Positions 1 through 9,101 of a DNA stretch of 64,000 nt are shown piece after piece. The DNA comes from Prevotella aff. ruminicola Tc2-24 (GTDB lineage Bacteria > Bacteroidota > Bacteroidia > Bacteroidales > Bacteroidaceae): assembly GCF_900110895.1 (NCBI RefSeq), contig NZ_FOIQ01000006.1:218116-282115 (forward strand), read 5' to 3'. The notes beneath the pieces are model-generated. The model did no database searches. It was not told where the DNA came from and was given only the letters and a program-made list of their open reading frames with translations. The position numbers and the translations under genes were made by a program. The first letter of the stretch is position 1, and each line of letters begins with the position of its first letter.

Positions 1-1651
1 GCTCCATATCGAAGTGTATCTGTACACGGTCGCCCTTCTTCCACTTACGGTTGATGGTGTAATAACCATCGGAGGTAAGTTGTGCATCTGCTACTGTCGT
101 ACCATTAACAGTCACACGATACCCGAGTCTTTTACCGTCGGTATACTGGTAAAGATTAGAGGGGACCACCTGATTACGCACCCAACCGGGGATGCGGATC
201 TTCAGAGCGAATGATCCGACGGTATTCTGATCGACCGTCACAGCGACATCGCCATTCCACGGATAGTCTGTCGTCTGACTTAAAGTTACCTTCTTCCCTG
301 CTACGGCGAGCGTACTTTTATTCGAGAGAAAGAGGTTCACATAGACATCCCTGTCCTTCACTGCATAGACATAGCCCGGCAACGACGGTATAAACCGACA
401 GATATTACTTGGGCAACAGGCACAGCCGAACCATGCTTGACGCTGGTGCTGTCCCATTGACTCCAGAGGGTTCGGATAGAAGAATCCGTCGCCTTGAAGG
501 CTGACACCACTGATCAGACCATTATATAAGGTACGCTCAAGTACATCGTAATACTTCGACTCGCCATGCAATAGGAAGAGACGGTAGTTCACATACACGT
601 TGCCAATAGCGGCACAAGTCTCACAGTAGGCACTCATGTTCGGCAGTTCATAGTTGGCACCGAAAGCCTCACCATTCGAGGTCGCACCGATACCGCCTGT
701 AATATAGAGTTTCTTCGACACGATATTATCCCAGATGGCATCGATGGCATTGATATAGTCTTTATCGCCCGTCAGTGCTGCTACATCAGCCATACCGGCA
801 TACATATAGGCAGCACGGACGGCATGTCCCACGGCCTCGTCCTGCTCAACCACAGGCTTATGCGCCTGCGAGTAGTCATGTACGATTGTTGTCTTCCCAC
901 GGTAGTCGAGAAAGAACTTCGCCTCATCCAGGTATTTCTTATCACCTGTCACCAGATAGAGTTTGGCCAATGCCATCTCAGCAATCTGATGACCGGGCAC
1001 CACACAAGCCTGACCAGGATTCGGTCCTACCTCTCGACACACGCAGTCGGCATAGCGGATGGCGATGTCGAGGAACTTCCTACTGCCAGTGGCCTGATAA
1101 TGAGCGATGGCTCCTTCTACCATATGACCGAGATTATACAACTCATGACTCAGATCCTCCTCCATGCTCCATCGCTTATCGCCGGCCCACTCATGAGGCT
1201 GTTGAGGATTCTGCGTACGTGAGGTATACAAGTAACCGTCGGGCTCTTGGGCAGAGGCGATGATATCAAGCACAGAGTCGATATAAGCCACCAATTTCCG
1301 GTCTGGATACGTCTGCAGTATGTAACTGGCGCCCTCGATGGTCTTGTAAGGATCAGTATCATCGAATGCCAGTCCACCCACCTTAAATACTTCCGAAGGA
1401 TTCTTCAGATGTCGGGCGGCATTCGAGAAATTCGTATAACGCCCCGTCTCCTCACACTTGGAGAAGGCAAGAGGGATAGTCACCTTACGACTGGCCTCAA
1501 GTCGCTGTCCCCAGAATGTGCCAGGAGCGACCTTTACATTCGTAAACGGTACCGGACTAATTGGATAGCCGTTCGTTTGATACTGTTTCCCCACCGCTGC
1601 CATTGGCAATACCATCACCGCAGCCAGCCCGATCGTCATGAGTCTTTTCAT
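1..1651 (-). CDS. GH127 beta-L-arabinofuranosidase, C-terminus beyond window edge
   Basis: The reading frame starts at ATG 1651 with a signal peptide (MKRLMTIGLAAVMVLPMAAVG) and stays open to the left edge, so about 550 residues are visible and the C-terminus is missing. It is a clear paralogue of the GH127 (DUF1680) enzyme at 1893. The family signature residues are present: E344 and C346 (motif YCETCA) and the adjacent pair C412-C413 (motif FGCACCPSN). In Bifidobacterium HypBA1 the equivalent Glu and three Cys bind zinc, and the first Cys of the pair is the nucleophile. The enzyme should release beta-L-arabinofuranose in the periplasm. It is transcribed divergently from the 1893 gene, and both promoters share one regulatory region. 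A fused accessory domain cannot be excluded because the 3' end is not seen. Confidence 0.9.
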   Translation of the reverse strand, partial: MKRLMTIGLAAVMVLPMAAVGKQYQTNGYPISPVPFTNVKVAPGTFWGQRLEASRKVTIPLAFSKCEETGRYTNFSNAARHLKNPSEVFKVGGLAFDDTDPYKTIEGASYILQTYPDRKLVAYIDSVLDIIASAQEPDGYLYTSRTQNPQQPHEWAGDKRWSMEEDLSHELYNLGHMVEGAIAHYQATGSRKFLDIAIRYADCVCREVGPNPGQACVVPGHQIAEMALAKLYLVTGDKKYLDEAKFFLDYRGKTTIVHDYSQAHKPVVEQDEAVGHAVRAAYMYAGMADVAALTGDKDYINAIDAIWDNIVSKKLYITGGIGATSNGEAFGANYELPNMSAYCETCAAIGNVYVNYRLFLLHGESKYYDVLERTLYNGLISGVSLQGDGFFYPNPLESMGQHQRQAWFGCACCPSNICRFIPSLPGYVYAVKDRDVYVNLFLSNKSTLAVAGKKVTLSQTTDYPWNGDVAVTVDQNTVGSFALKIRIPGWVRNQVVPSNLYQYTDGKRLGYRVTVNGTTVADAQLTSDGYYTINRKWKKGDRVQIHFDME

Positions 1652-1682
1652 CTTCTTATCTATTGTTTTTCCTTTATGAGTG

Positions 1683-1690
1683 CAAAGATA
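1683..1690 (-). promoter_or_regulatory. -7 box of the leftward GH127 gene
   Basis: Read on the minus strand this is TATCTTTG, a match to the Bacteroidota -7 consensus TAnnTTTG. It lies about 31 bases before the start codon at 1651. Confidence 0.7.
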
Positions 1691-1718
1691 ACCACTTTCC
1701 TCGAGACCTGATAAAAGA

Positions 1719-1800
1719 ATCGTCTAATCTCAATGCTAAAATCGTCTAAATTCGTTATTTTGATGCGGGGCTGGACGATTTTTGTATCTTCTTGGACGAT
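1719..1800. promoter_or_regulatory. Four GACGAT elements, putative HTCS operator
   Basis: Two direct copies of GACGAT read on the minus strand (1719-1724 and 1741-1746, period 22). Two read on the plus strand (1774-1779 and 1795-1800, period 21). Extended consensus is roughly TRGACGATT. The copy nearest each gene ends 28 bases before that gene's -7 box (1690 leftward, 1829 rightward), so the two divergent promoters are mirror images. Two direct repeats two helical turns apart are what a dimeric AraC-type activator would use. The HTCS at 15468 is the only such regulator in the window, so assigning the site to it is inference. Confidence 0.65.
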
Positions 1801-1828
1801 ATTGACATTCTATTCCCATCTTTTTTTA

Positions 1829-1836
1829 TTATTTTG
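1829..1836 (+). promoter_or_regulatory. -7 box of the rightward GH127-SusCD operon
   Basis: TTATTTTG differs from TAnnTTTG at one position. Its support comes mainly from lying at the same 28-base distance from the GACGAT pair as the leftward box. Confidence 0.45.
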
Positions 1837-1892
1837 CGGCATGATTTAAAACTATAAACAGATAATATAACCAAGACCAACAAAAGACGTTT

Positions 1893-4313
1893 ATGAAAAA
1901 GAGAGCAGTATTGTTCATAGGTGTGACCGCTCTGACACTCACGGCGAGTGCAACTCAGAAGTCGCAGTCTGTGGCTCCCATTCAGGAGGTGTCCTTTACA
2001 CAAGTACACCTCAACGACGACTTCTGGATGCCCCGCATCGAGATCAACCGTACGGTCAGCATCCCTTCCGCCTTCCATGAGTGCGAGGTGAACGGACGCT
2101 TCGACAACTTCGCCATAGCCGCCGGCCTTATCCAAGGAGAGCATCGGGGCGACTTCTCCTTCGACGACACCGACCCCTATAAGGTGATTGAGGGAGCCAG
2201 TTACTCTCTCGCCGTTCACTACGATGCCGCACTCGACCACTACCTCGACTCCGTCATCAACATCATCGCACAGGCTCAGGAGCCCGACGGTTACCTGACC
2301 ACCTGTGTCATTAATAAATGTACGCGCCTGAGTGGCTGGTGGGGTACTCATCGTTGGGAGAAGATCAACTCACATGAGCTCTATAACAGCGGGCATCTTA
2401 TCGAGAGTGCAGTGGCCCACTACCGCGCTACAGGTAAGAAGACTTTCCTGAACATCGCCATCAAGAATGCCGATCTCGTATGTAAGACCTTCGGTCCGAA
2501 CGAGGGACAGATCCATCGTCCCGGTGGTCACCCCATCATAGAAATGGCACTCTGCAAGCTCTACAAGGTGACAGGCAACAAGAAATACCTCGACGGTGCC
2601 AAGTATTTTGTCGAGGAGACAGGCCGTTGCACCGACGGTCACCGTCCCAGTGAGTATTCCCAGGATCACATGCCGATCCTACAACAGCAAGAGATCGTGG
2701 GACACGCCGTACGTGCCGGTTATCTGTACAGCGGTGTAGCCGACGTAGCTGCCCTGACGGGCGACAAGGCTTATTTCGAGGCCTTGGAACGTATCTGGGA
2801 GAACATGTCGAGCAAAAAGCTCTTTATCACCGGCGGTATCGGTTCACGTCCACAGGGTGAAGGCTTCGGTCCCGACTACGAGCTTAACAACCATACCGCC
2901 TATTGTGAGACCTGCGCCGCTATCGCCAACGTATACTGGAACTACCGTATGTTCCTTGCTACAGGCGAATCGAAGTATATCGATATCTGCGAGCGTGCAT
3001 TATATAATAATGTGTTGAGTGGTGTCTCGCTCAGTGGCGACAGGTTCTTCTACGACAACGTACTAGAGAGCGACGGAGAGCACGAGCGTCAGAAATGGTT
3101 CGGCTGCGCCTGTTGTCCGGGTAATATCACCCGTTTCATCGCCTCTGTGCCAGGTTATATCTATGCGCGCCAAGGCAAGGACATCTTTGTCAACCTCTAT
3201 GCCCAGGGCAAGGCAAAGATCGGTCAAGTCGAATTAGAGCAGACCACCGACTACCCTTGGGACGGAAAGATCCGCATCAAGGTGACGAAGGGTGGCGGTA
3301 AGTTCGCCATGAAGCTCCGCGTCCCCTCTTGGCTGAAGCAGTCGCCGACCAACAACTCTCTTTACACATATTTGGATAAAGCAAAGACCTACAGCGTCAG
3401 CGTCAACGGACAAAGTCTCTATCCAGAAAACCGTGATTATATCACCATCACCCGTTCCTGGAAGAAAGGCGATGTCATCGAGCTGAATTTCCCGATGGAA
3501 GTACGTCGTATCGCAGCCAACGACAATGCCGAAGACGACCGTGACAAGGTGGCCTTGGAACGCGGTCCTATCGTCTATTGCCTCGAAGGATCAGATCAGG
3601 CCGACGGTAAGGTGTTCAATAAATATGTCCTTAACTCAGCCGACATCCAGGCACACTTCGAGCGCGACCTCCTGAACGGTGTGGTAGTCCTTGACGGCAC
3701 TGCCAACGAACTCCAACAGGACGGTACGGTCAAAGATGTGACGTTCCGTGCCATCCCCTACTCGACATGGAACAACCGCGGTCCGCAACAGATGGAGATC
3801 TGGGTGGCCAACACACCGGCCATGGCTGTCGCCACACCTCTCCCCACCATCGCCTCAAAAGCACAGACCTTCTCAAACCGCGGCCCCATCCAGAACGATG
3901 CCCCAGAGACTGCTCCCACCGACAACTGGGTCAGCGGTGTGAACGATCAATGGGAGCCGAAGCGCAGTAGCGACACCTCAAAGCCCTACCACTACTGGTG
4001 GCTGAAACAAGGTACTACTGAGGCTATCTCCTACCAGTTCGATCAGGAGTACGAGGTTTCCAACGTACAGGTCTACTGGCTCGATTTCGACCACTACGAC
4101 GGAAACTTCCGCACACCAGAGTCGTGGGCCCTCTACTACAAGGATGCCGACGGTCAGTGGCAGGAGGTTTGCGATCACACGCCCTATACCGTGAGCAAGG
4201 ACTGTTATAACAGTGTCGACTTCCGTCCTGTGAAGACCACAGGCCTCAAGATCCTCGTTAAGCTCCAGCCCGGTAACTCCGGTGGCATCCTGGAGTGGAA
4301 AGTGAACAAATAA
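1893..4313 (+). CDS. GH127 beta-L-arabinofuranosidase with C-terminal discoidin-like domain
   Basis: An 806-residue exported enzyme. A signal peptide (residues 1-20) is followed by the GH127 (alpha/alpha)6 barrel and beta domains (about 30-640). The zinc/nucleophile set is intact: E339 and C341 in YCETCA, C407-C408 in FGCACCPGN. Residues of about 665-806 form a beta-rich extension with repeated Trp and Tyr that resembles an F5/8-type C (discoidin) carbohydrate-binding domain. Known family members release beta-L-Araf from Ara-beta-1,2-Ara or from hydroxyproline-linked arabinosides of extensins. It is the first gene of the operon continuing into SusC (50-base gap). Together with its divergent paralogue it suggests that two different beta-arabinosyl linkages are attacked. 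Exact specificity cannot be read from sequence. Confidence 0.92.
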   Translation: MKKRAVLFIGVTALTLTASATQKSQSVAPIQEVSFTQVHLNDDFWMPRIEINRTVSIPSAFHECEVNGRFDNFAIAAGLIQGEHRGDFSFDDTDPYKVIEGASYSLAVHYDAALDHYLDSVINIIAQAQEPDGYLTTCVINKCTRLSGWWGTHRWEKINSHELYNSGHLIESAVAHYRATGKKTFLNIAIKNADLVCKTFGPNEGQIHRPGGHPIIEMALCKLYKVTGNKKYLDGAKYFVEETGRCTDGHRPSEYSQDHMPILQQQEIVGHAVRAGYLYSGVADVAALTGDKAYFEALERIWENMSSKKLFITGGIGSRPQGEGFGPDYELNNHTAYCETCAAIANVYWNYRMFLATGESKYIDICERALYNNVLSGVSLSGDRFFYDNVLESDGEHERQKWFGCACCPGNITRFIASVPGYIYARQGKDIFVNLYAQGKAKIGQVELEQTTDYPWDGKIRIKVTKGGGKFAMKLRVPSWLKQSPTNNSLYTYLDKAKTYSVSVNGQSLYPENRDYITITRSWKKGDVIELNFPMEVRRIAANDNAEDDRDKVALERGPIVYCLEGSDQADGKVFNKYVLNSADIQAHFERDLLNGVVVLDGTANELQQDGTVKDVTFRAIPYSTWNNRGPQQMEIWVANTPAMAVATPLPTIASKAQTFSNRGPIQNDAPETAPTDNWVSGVNDQWEPKRSSDTSKPYHYWWLKQGTTEAISYQFDQEYEVSNVQVYWLDFDHYDGNFRTPESWALYYKDADGQWQEVCDHTPYTVSKDCYNSVDFRPVKTTGLKILVKLQPGNSGGILEWKVNK

Positions 4314-4363
4314 TGCAAAATATGTATAACAATAACATCAATAAACCTAAAAAACAGATTAGT

Positions 4364-7351
4364 ATGAAGAAACATTTCTTATGTTTGCTCATGCTGAGCG
4401 GGGCATGTCTTACAGCCTACGCAGCAGAAGATCCACGGGCTGGCGAGCTCGGCTCGGGATCGGTCACTCAGCAAGGAGTCACCGTGAAGGGTGTCGTCAA
4501 GGACGCAAAAGGTGAGCCGATCATCGGTGCCACCGTCACCGAGAAAGGCACCAAGAACGCCACCGTCACCGACTTCGACGGCAACTACTCACTCAACGTG
4601 TCGAGCCGCAATGCCGTGCTCGTGGTCTCCTACATCGGCTTCGTTGCCCAGGAAGTCAAGGCTGGCGGCGACGTGACGCTCCAAGAAGACAACGCGCTGC
4701 TGAACGAAGTGGTCGTCATCGGTTATGGTACCCAGCGTAAGGGCGACATCACCTCTGCCATCACCAGCGTGAAGAGTGAGGACTTCGCACAGGGAAATAT
4801 CCGCGATGCCGGTGATCTGATTAAAGGTAAGGTGGCCGGTCTGACCATCGCCAACGGCTCCGGCGACCCGAATGCGGCCTCCAGTATCCGTCTGCGCGGT
4901 ATCATCTCACTCGAAGGCGGTAACTCCCCGCTCGTGCTCGTCGACGGTCTGGAGGGTAGCCTCAGCACCGTGGCACCCGAGAATATCGAAAGCATCGACG
5001 TGCTGAAAGACGCTTCCGCTGCTGCCATCTACGGTACCCGTGGTGCTGCCGGTGTGATTATCATCACCACTAAAGCCGGCAAGCGTGAGGCACGTACCAC
5101 CGCCAACTACAGCGGTTATCTCGCCCTGTCATCCTTCGGCAAGAAGCTCGACATGATGGACGGCAGCGACATCCGTGCCGGAAAGACCAACTATACCGAC
5201 CGCGGTTACGACACCGACTGGCTCGATGCCGTATCACGCACGGCCCTGACACACAACCACAACGTGAACATCAGCGGTGGCAACAAGAGCACCTCTTACA
5301 ATGCCGACTTCACCTTCCGCGACCAACAGGGTGTGTTCATCAATACCTATGGCAAGGAGATGCGCTTCAACGGCGGTCTCTCCCACTGGATGTTCAACGA
5401 CATACTGAAGCTGCAGTTCAATATCCTGAAGCGCTGGCACGAGAACGGTCCCGTGGATGCAGCCGGCCAGATGGTCTACCGCCAGGCCCTGATGCGTAAC
5501 CCCACAGAGCCTATCTACGGCGAGGATGGTGACTACTACGAAAACTTCGGTATCAACTACTACTACAATCCCGTCGGCATCCTGAAAGAGAAAAAGGGAG
5601 AGTGGAAGACCGAAACTACCCGTCTGACAGGAAACATCACCCTCGAGCCCATCAAGGGTTGGCAGACCAACCTGATGCTCAGCACCGAGCGCTATAATGC
5701 GCACGACGAGGGTTATTTTACCTCCAAGCACTACGGTCAGAAGAACAGCTATACCACGGGCTATGCCACACATAGCTACGACTATAGTAAGACCGACAAT
5801 CTGGAGCTGACCTCTACCTACAAGCACCAATGGGGCGATCACCGTTTCGAGGCACTCGTCGGCTATAGCTACCAATACGACATGGTGGAGGGCTTCAATG
5901 CCAACAATACCAACTTCCTGAACGACTTCTTCGAGTACAACAACCTCGGTGTTGGTCAGTACTTGAAGGAAGGAAAGGCAGGCATGGGAAGCTATAAGGA
6001 AGACGACAAGCTCGTTGGATTCTTCGGACGCGTCAGCTATGGTTTCAGCGATAAGTACAACGTGCTGCTCTCCATCCGCCGCGAGGGATCTTCTAAATTC
6101 GGTGCCAACCACAAGTGGGGTTCCTTCCCGTCAGCCTCTCTCGGATGGACCATCTCCAACGAGAAATTCATGGAGGGCACCAAGTCGTGGCTCGACAACC
6201 TGAAACTACGCGCCGGCTACGGTGTGACAGGTGTCATCCCAACCCAGCGCTACCAGTCACTGACCACCTGGGCTCTCGGCTCACCCTATTATTATGACAG
6301 CGGCACCTGGAAGCAAGGCTTGAAGGTCGACCAGAACCCGAACCCCGACCTGAAATGGGAGAAGAGTACCGAGTATAATGTCGGCCTCGACTTCGCTGTG
6401 CTCGGCGAACGTATCTGGGGTACCATCGATGTCTATCGTAAGAAAACCGTCGATATGCTCTTTTGGTATGACGTGCCCGTTCCCCCCAACCTCTATAGCC
6501 AGACACTGGCCAACGTCGGTGAGATGCGCAACCAAGGCATCGAGGTAGCTATCAACGCCATCCCCGTCCGCACGAAGGATTTCGAGTGGAAGACCACAGC
6601 CACCTTCGCCCATAACGCCACGAAGCTGATCAGTCTGAGCAACGATCTCTACGAGACCGCCAACCGCCACTACGAGGCATGGCTCGGTGAGCCTATCAAC
6701 CTCTCTACGCAGATCATGGAAGTAGGCAAGCCCCTCGGACAGTGGTACGGTCTGAAGTCTGTTGGCGTCAGCGAGAACGGACTCTGGATGATTGAGAATC
6801 CGCAGACTGGCGAGGTTGTTGAGTTCAACGACAACATGCTGACCGACAAGGAGACCTGGTACCAGAACCTGGGCAATGCCATTCCCAAGGTGAACATCGG
6901 TTGGAGCAACACCTTCAAATATAAGGACTTCGATCTGAACATGCAGTTCACAGGCCAGTTCGGCTTCAAGATCCTGAACGAGGCCCGCGCCTACTATCAG
7001 AACAACGCCGTGACCTACAACCGCATGAAGGACGCCGCCGAGGCTCCCTACAGCGACGGGAATGTGTTGAAGCCCGCACAGAAGCAGACCTTCGTCAGCT
7101 ACTACCTGAGCAATGGTAACTTCTTCAAGCTTTCAAACATCACCATAGGCTACAATGTCCCGCTGAAGGAGAACAAATACGTGAAGGCAATCCGTGCCTA
7201 CGCATCAGCCGACAACGTGTTCACCATCACTTCCTACAACGGACTTGATCCGGAACTCACCAACTGGGATCCCCGGTACTCGGGTATCGACCAGCGCGAC
7301 AAGTATCCGACCATCCATACCTTTACTTTCGGTCTTAATGTTACGTTCTAA
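4364..7351 (+). CDS. SusC-family TonB-dependent outer-membrane transporter (GH127 PUL)
   Basis: A 995-residue SusC-type porin. The ATG at 4364 gives a good signal peptide (MKKHFLCLLMLSGACLTAYA); the frame is open further upstream but that would overlap the GH127 gene. An N-terminal carboxypeptidase-regulatory-like fold (VKGVVKDAKGEPIIGATV, about 45-125) precedes the plug domain. The plug carries the SusC signatures VVVIGYGTQRKGD and IESIDVLKDASAAAIYGTRG, and a 22-strand barrel fills the rest and ends in FGLNVTF. It should import the arabino-oligosaccharides or glycopeptides released at the surface, powered by TonB-ExbBD. SusD follows 43 bases downstream. SusC/SusD pairs form pedal-bin transport complexes. 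Confidence 0.95.
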   Translation: MKKHFLCLLMLSGACLTAYAAEDPRAGELGSGSVTQQGVTVKGVVKDAKGEPIIGATVTEKGTKNATVTDFDGNYSLNVSSRNAVLVVSYIGFVAQEVKAGGDVTLQEDNALLNEVVVIGYGTQRKGDITSAITSVKSEDFAQGNIRDAGDLIKGKVAGLTIANGSGDPNAASSIRLRGIISLEGGNSPLVLVDGLEGSLSTVAPENIESIDVLKDASAAAIYGTRGAAGVIIITTKAGKREARTTANYSGYLALSSFGKKLDMMDGSDIRAGKTNYTDRGYDTDWLDAVSRTALTHNHNVNISGGNKSTSYNADFTFRDQQGVFINTYGKEMRFNGGLSHWMFNDILKLQFNILKRWHENGPVDAAGQMVYRQALMRNPTEPIYGEDGDYYENFGINYYYNPVGILKEKKGEWKTETTRLTGNITLEPIKGWQTNLMLSTERYNAHDEGYFTSKHYGQKNSYTTGYATHSYDYSKTDNLELTSTYKHQWGDHRFEALVGYSYQYDMVEGFNANNTNFLNDFFEYNNLGVGQYLKEGKAGMGSYKEDDKLVGFFGRVSYGFSDKYNVLLSIRREGSSKFGANHKWGSFPSASLGWTISNEKFMEGTKSWLDNLKLRAGYGVTGVIPTQRYQSLTTWALGSPYYYDSGTWKQGLKVDQNPNPDLKWEKSTEYNVGLDFAVLGERIWGTIDVYRKKTVDMLFWYDVPVPPNLYSQTLANVGEMRNQGIEVAINAIPVRTKDFEWKTTATFAHNATKLISLSNDLYETANRHYEAWLGEPINLSTQIMEVGKPLGQWYGLKSVGVSENGLWMIENPQTGEVVEFNDNMLTDKETWYQNLGNAIPKVNIGWSNTFKYKDFDLNMQFTGQFGFKILNEARAYYQNNAVTYNRMKDAAEAPYSDGNVLKPAQKQTFVSYYLSNGNFFKLSNITIGYNVPLKENKYVKAIRAYASADNVFTITSYNGLDPELTNWDPRYSGIDQRDKYPTIHTFTFGLNVTF

Positions 7352-7363
7352 AGTAATCATAAA

Positions 7364-7391
7364 GTTCAAAGTTTATAGTTCAAAGTTTATA
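7364..7391 (+). repeat. 14-base tandem duplication before SusD
   Basis: GTTCAAAGTTTATA occurs twice back to back, ending four bases before the SusD start codon at 7395. It occupies the place of the ribosome-binding region and contains no purine-rich Shine-Dalgarno. Confidence 0.8.
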
Positions 7392-7394
7392 GTT

Positions 7395-9065
7395 ATGAAA
7401 GCAATATATAATAAAATCATCGTTTCCGCTATGGTGGGCGCTACAGGTCTGACCATCGCCGGATGTACAGATTTGGACGAGACGATATACTCCCGTATGG
7501 CCTCCGAGAAGTACGAGTTCACGGATGCCGACCTCGAAGCCACCATCGCCCCCGTATATAGCAGTCTGCGCGACGTATACTGGGGATGGTTCGGTATGGC
7601 CGACATCATGGACGAGAGCTCCGACGTGTGGGGCATTCCCAACCGTATCGGTATCGGCTGGGGCGACCTTTATATCTCCCTGCACAAACATGAGTTCAAC
7701 TCAGGTATCGGACATTTCTCCGTGAACTGGGGTAACAACTATGCTGGCGTCAACGCCTGCAACCAGATTCTTGCCAACGAACAGGTGTCTGGCAGTGAGC
7801 TCATCAAGGCACAGGTACGCGCCTATCGCGCCATGTACTACTACAACCTTTTCGACCTGTTCCGTAATATCCCACTCGACACCACCTTCGTGCATCCCGA
7901 CGGTTGGACACCTGAACAGGCAGCTCCCGAGGTGACCTATCAATGGATTGAGCGTGAGTTGAAAGACGTGGCAGAGCACTGTGGCGAGGACGTGTCACTC
8001 GGTAAGCTCAGCAAATATGCGGCATATATGCAGTTGGCCAAGCTTTATCTGAACCACGACGCGTGGTTCCCCGAGGCCAAGGATCCTTCCTACTACCAGA
8101 AATGTATCGACTGTCTGAACATCATCATCAACTCGGGTAAGTTCGCCTTGGCTCCCAACTACAGCGACAACTTCATGGAGGATATCTCTACCTCGCCCGA
8201 GATTATCTTTGGTATCGTGTTCGAGAATAAGTATGCCAGCGGTAACTTCATGGCCAACCTCTGGATCCACAACGCAGGCCGCGCCCGTTGGAACTTCTCG
8301 GGTTGGGCAACAGGCGGTGGTATCGTCTATCCGCAATTCCTCGACATCTATGAGGAGGGCGACACCCGCCTGGAAAACTGTTGGACCGGTGGTCCGCAGT
8401 ATGCCCTCGACGGCAGTCCCATCCTGCTTGACGGTGAGCCTCTCGACTACACCCGTGAACTCCACAGCATTGACAACCCTGGCTGCTATCCGATGGAGAG
8501 CTGGCGACTGGTGAAGTATGAGATCAAGAGCGGTGACTTCGGTTCGAGCTATGACGACGTGCCCTACTACCGTTATGCCGACGCCCTGCTGATGAAGGCA
8601 GAGTGCCTGCTCCGCTTAGGCGGCTACAACGGTGAGACTGAGGACGATGCAGCCGCTCTGGTCACTCAGGTGCGTGCCCGTAACTTCAAGGCAGACCCAG
8701 CCAAAGCCAAGGTGACAGCTGCCCAACTAAAGGGAGGCAGTAAGTACAACTACGGTCACCGTGAGAATACTGGTGAGCTCGGTGGCGAGGACCACTGGGT
8801 AGAGAAATACCAAGGTGGCGACGATATCGAACTGGGCGGACTGCTCGACGAGCTGGCTCGTGAGTTCGTGTGCGAGGCACACCGCCGCGACGACATCATC
8901 CGCTTCATGATCAAGGGTACGAATATGAACGTGTACTGCGGCAAGTCGTGGTTCTGCAAGGATCCCGAGGCCGACCGCCATACCGACATGTTCCCCATCC
9001 CACAGGATGCCCTTGACGGCAACCCCAAGCTGAAGCAGAACCCCGGCTACACAGCTGCGAATTAA
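7395..9065 (+). CDS. SusD-family surface glycan-binding lipoprotein (GH127 PUL)
   Basis: A 556-residue SusD homologue. The start at ATG 7395 gives a lipoprotein signal with lipobox (TIAGC), so the mature protein is anchored by Cys and faces the medium. The TPR-rich SusD fold is recognisable from VNACNQILAN, the helix KAQVRAYRAMYYYNLFDLF and AAYMQLAKLYLNHDAW. The C-terminal RagB/SusD segment is YRYADALLMKAECLLRLGG, with the closing FPIPQDALDGNPKLKQNPGY. Its job is to hand bound oligosaccharide to the SusC at 4364 and close over its barrel. It lies in the same operon as SusC. Confidence 0.95.
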   Translation: MKAIYNKIIVSAMVGATGLTIAGCTDLDETIYSRMASEKYEFTDADLEATIAPVYSSLRDVYWGWFGMADIMDESSDVWGIPNRIGIGWGDLYISLHKHEFNSGIGHFSVNWGNNYAGVNACNQILANEQVSGSELIKAQVRAYRAMYYYNLFDLFRNIPLDTTFVHPDGWTPEQAAPEVTYQWIERELKDVAEHCGEDVSLGKLSKYAAYMQLAKLYLNHDAWFPEAKDPSYYQKCIDCLNIIINSGKFALAPNYSDNFMEDISTSPEIIFGIVFENKYASGNFMANLWIHNAGRARWNFSGWATGGGIVYPQFLDIYEEGDTRLENCWTGGPQYALDGSPILLDGEPLDYTRELHSIDNPGCYPMESWRLVKYEIKSGDFGSSYDDVPYYRYADALLMKAECLLRLGGYNGETEDDAAALVTQVRARNFKADPAKAKVTAAQLKGGSKYNYGHRENTGELGGEDHWVEKYQGGDDIELGGLLDELAREFVCEAHRRDDIIRFMIKGTNMNVYCGKSWFCKDPEADRHTDMFPIPQDALDGNPKLKQNPGYTAAN

Positions 9066-9101
9066 GACCACAAATTACACTAATTTCACGAATTCAAAGT
9101 T
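9066..9101 (+). repeat. Phrase-like repeat between SusD and the next lipoprotein
   Basis: The 36-base gap, read on the minus strand, contains three near-copies of AATTnGTG spaced about 9-10 bases apart. Similar strings recur between genes in many Bacteroidota genomes, from my recollection. No function is evident. Confidence 0.45.

Noticed and set aside
5234..6112. 292-codon minus-strand frame inside SusC
   Set aside because: Antisense shadow in a GC-rich, strongly coding region; SusC on the plus strand is unmistakable.
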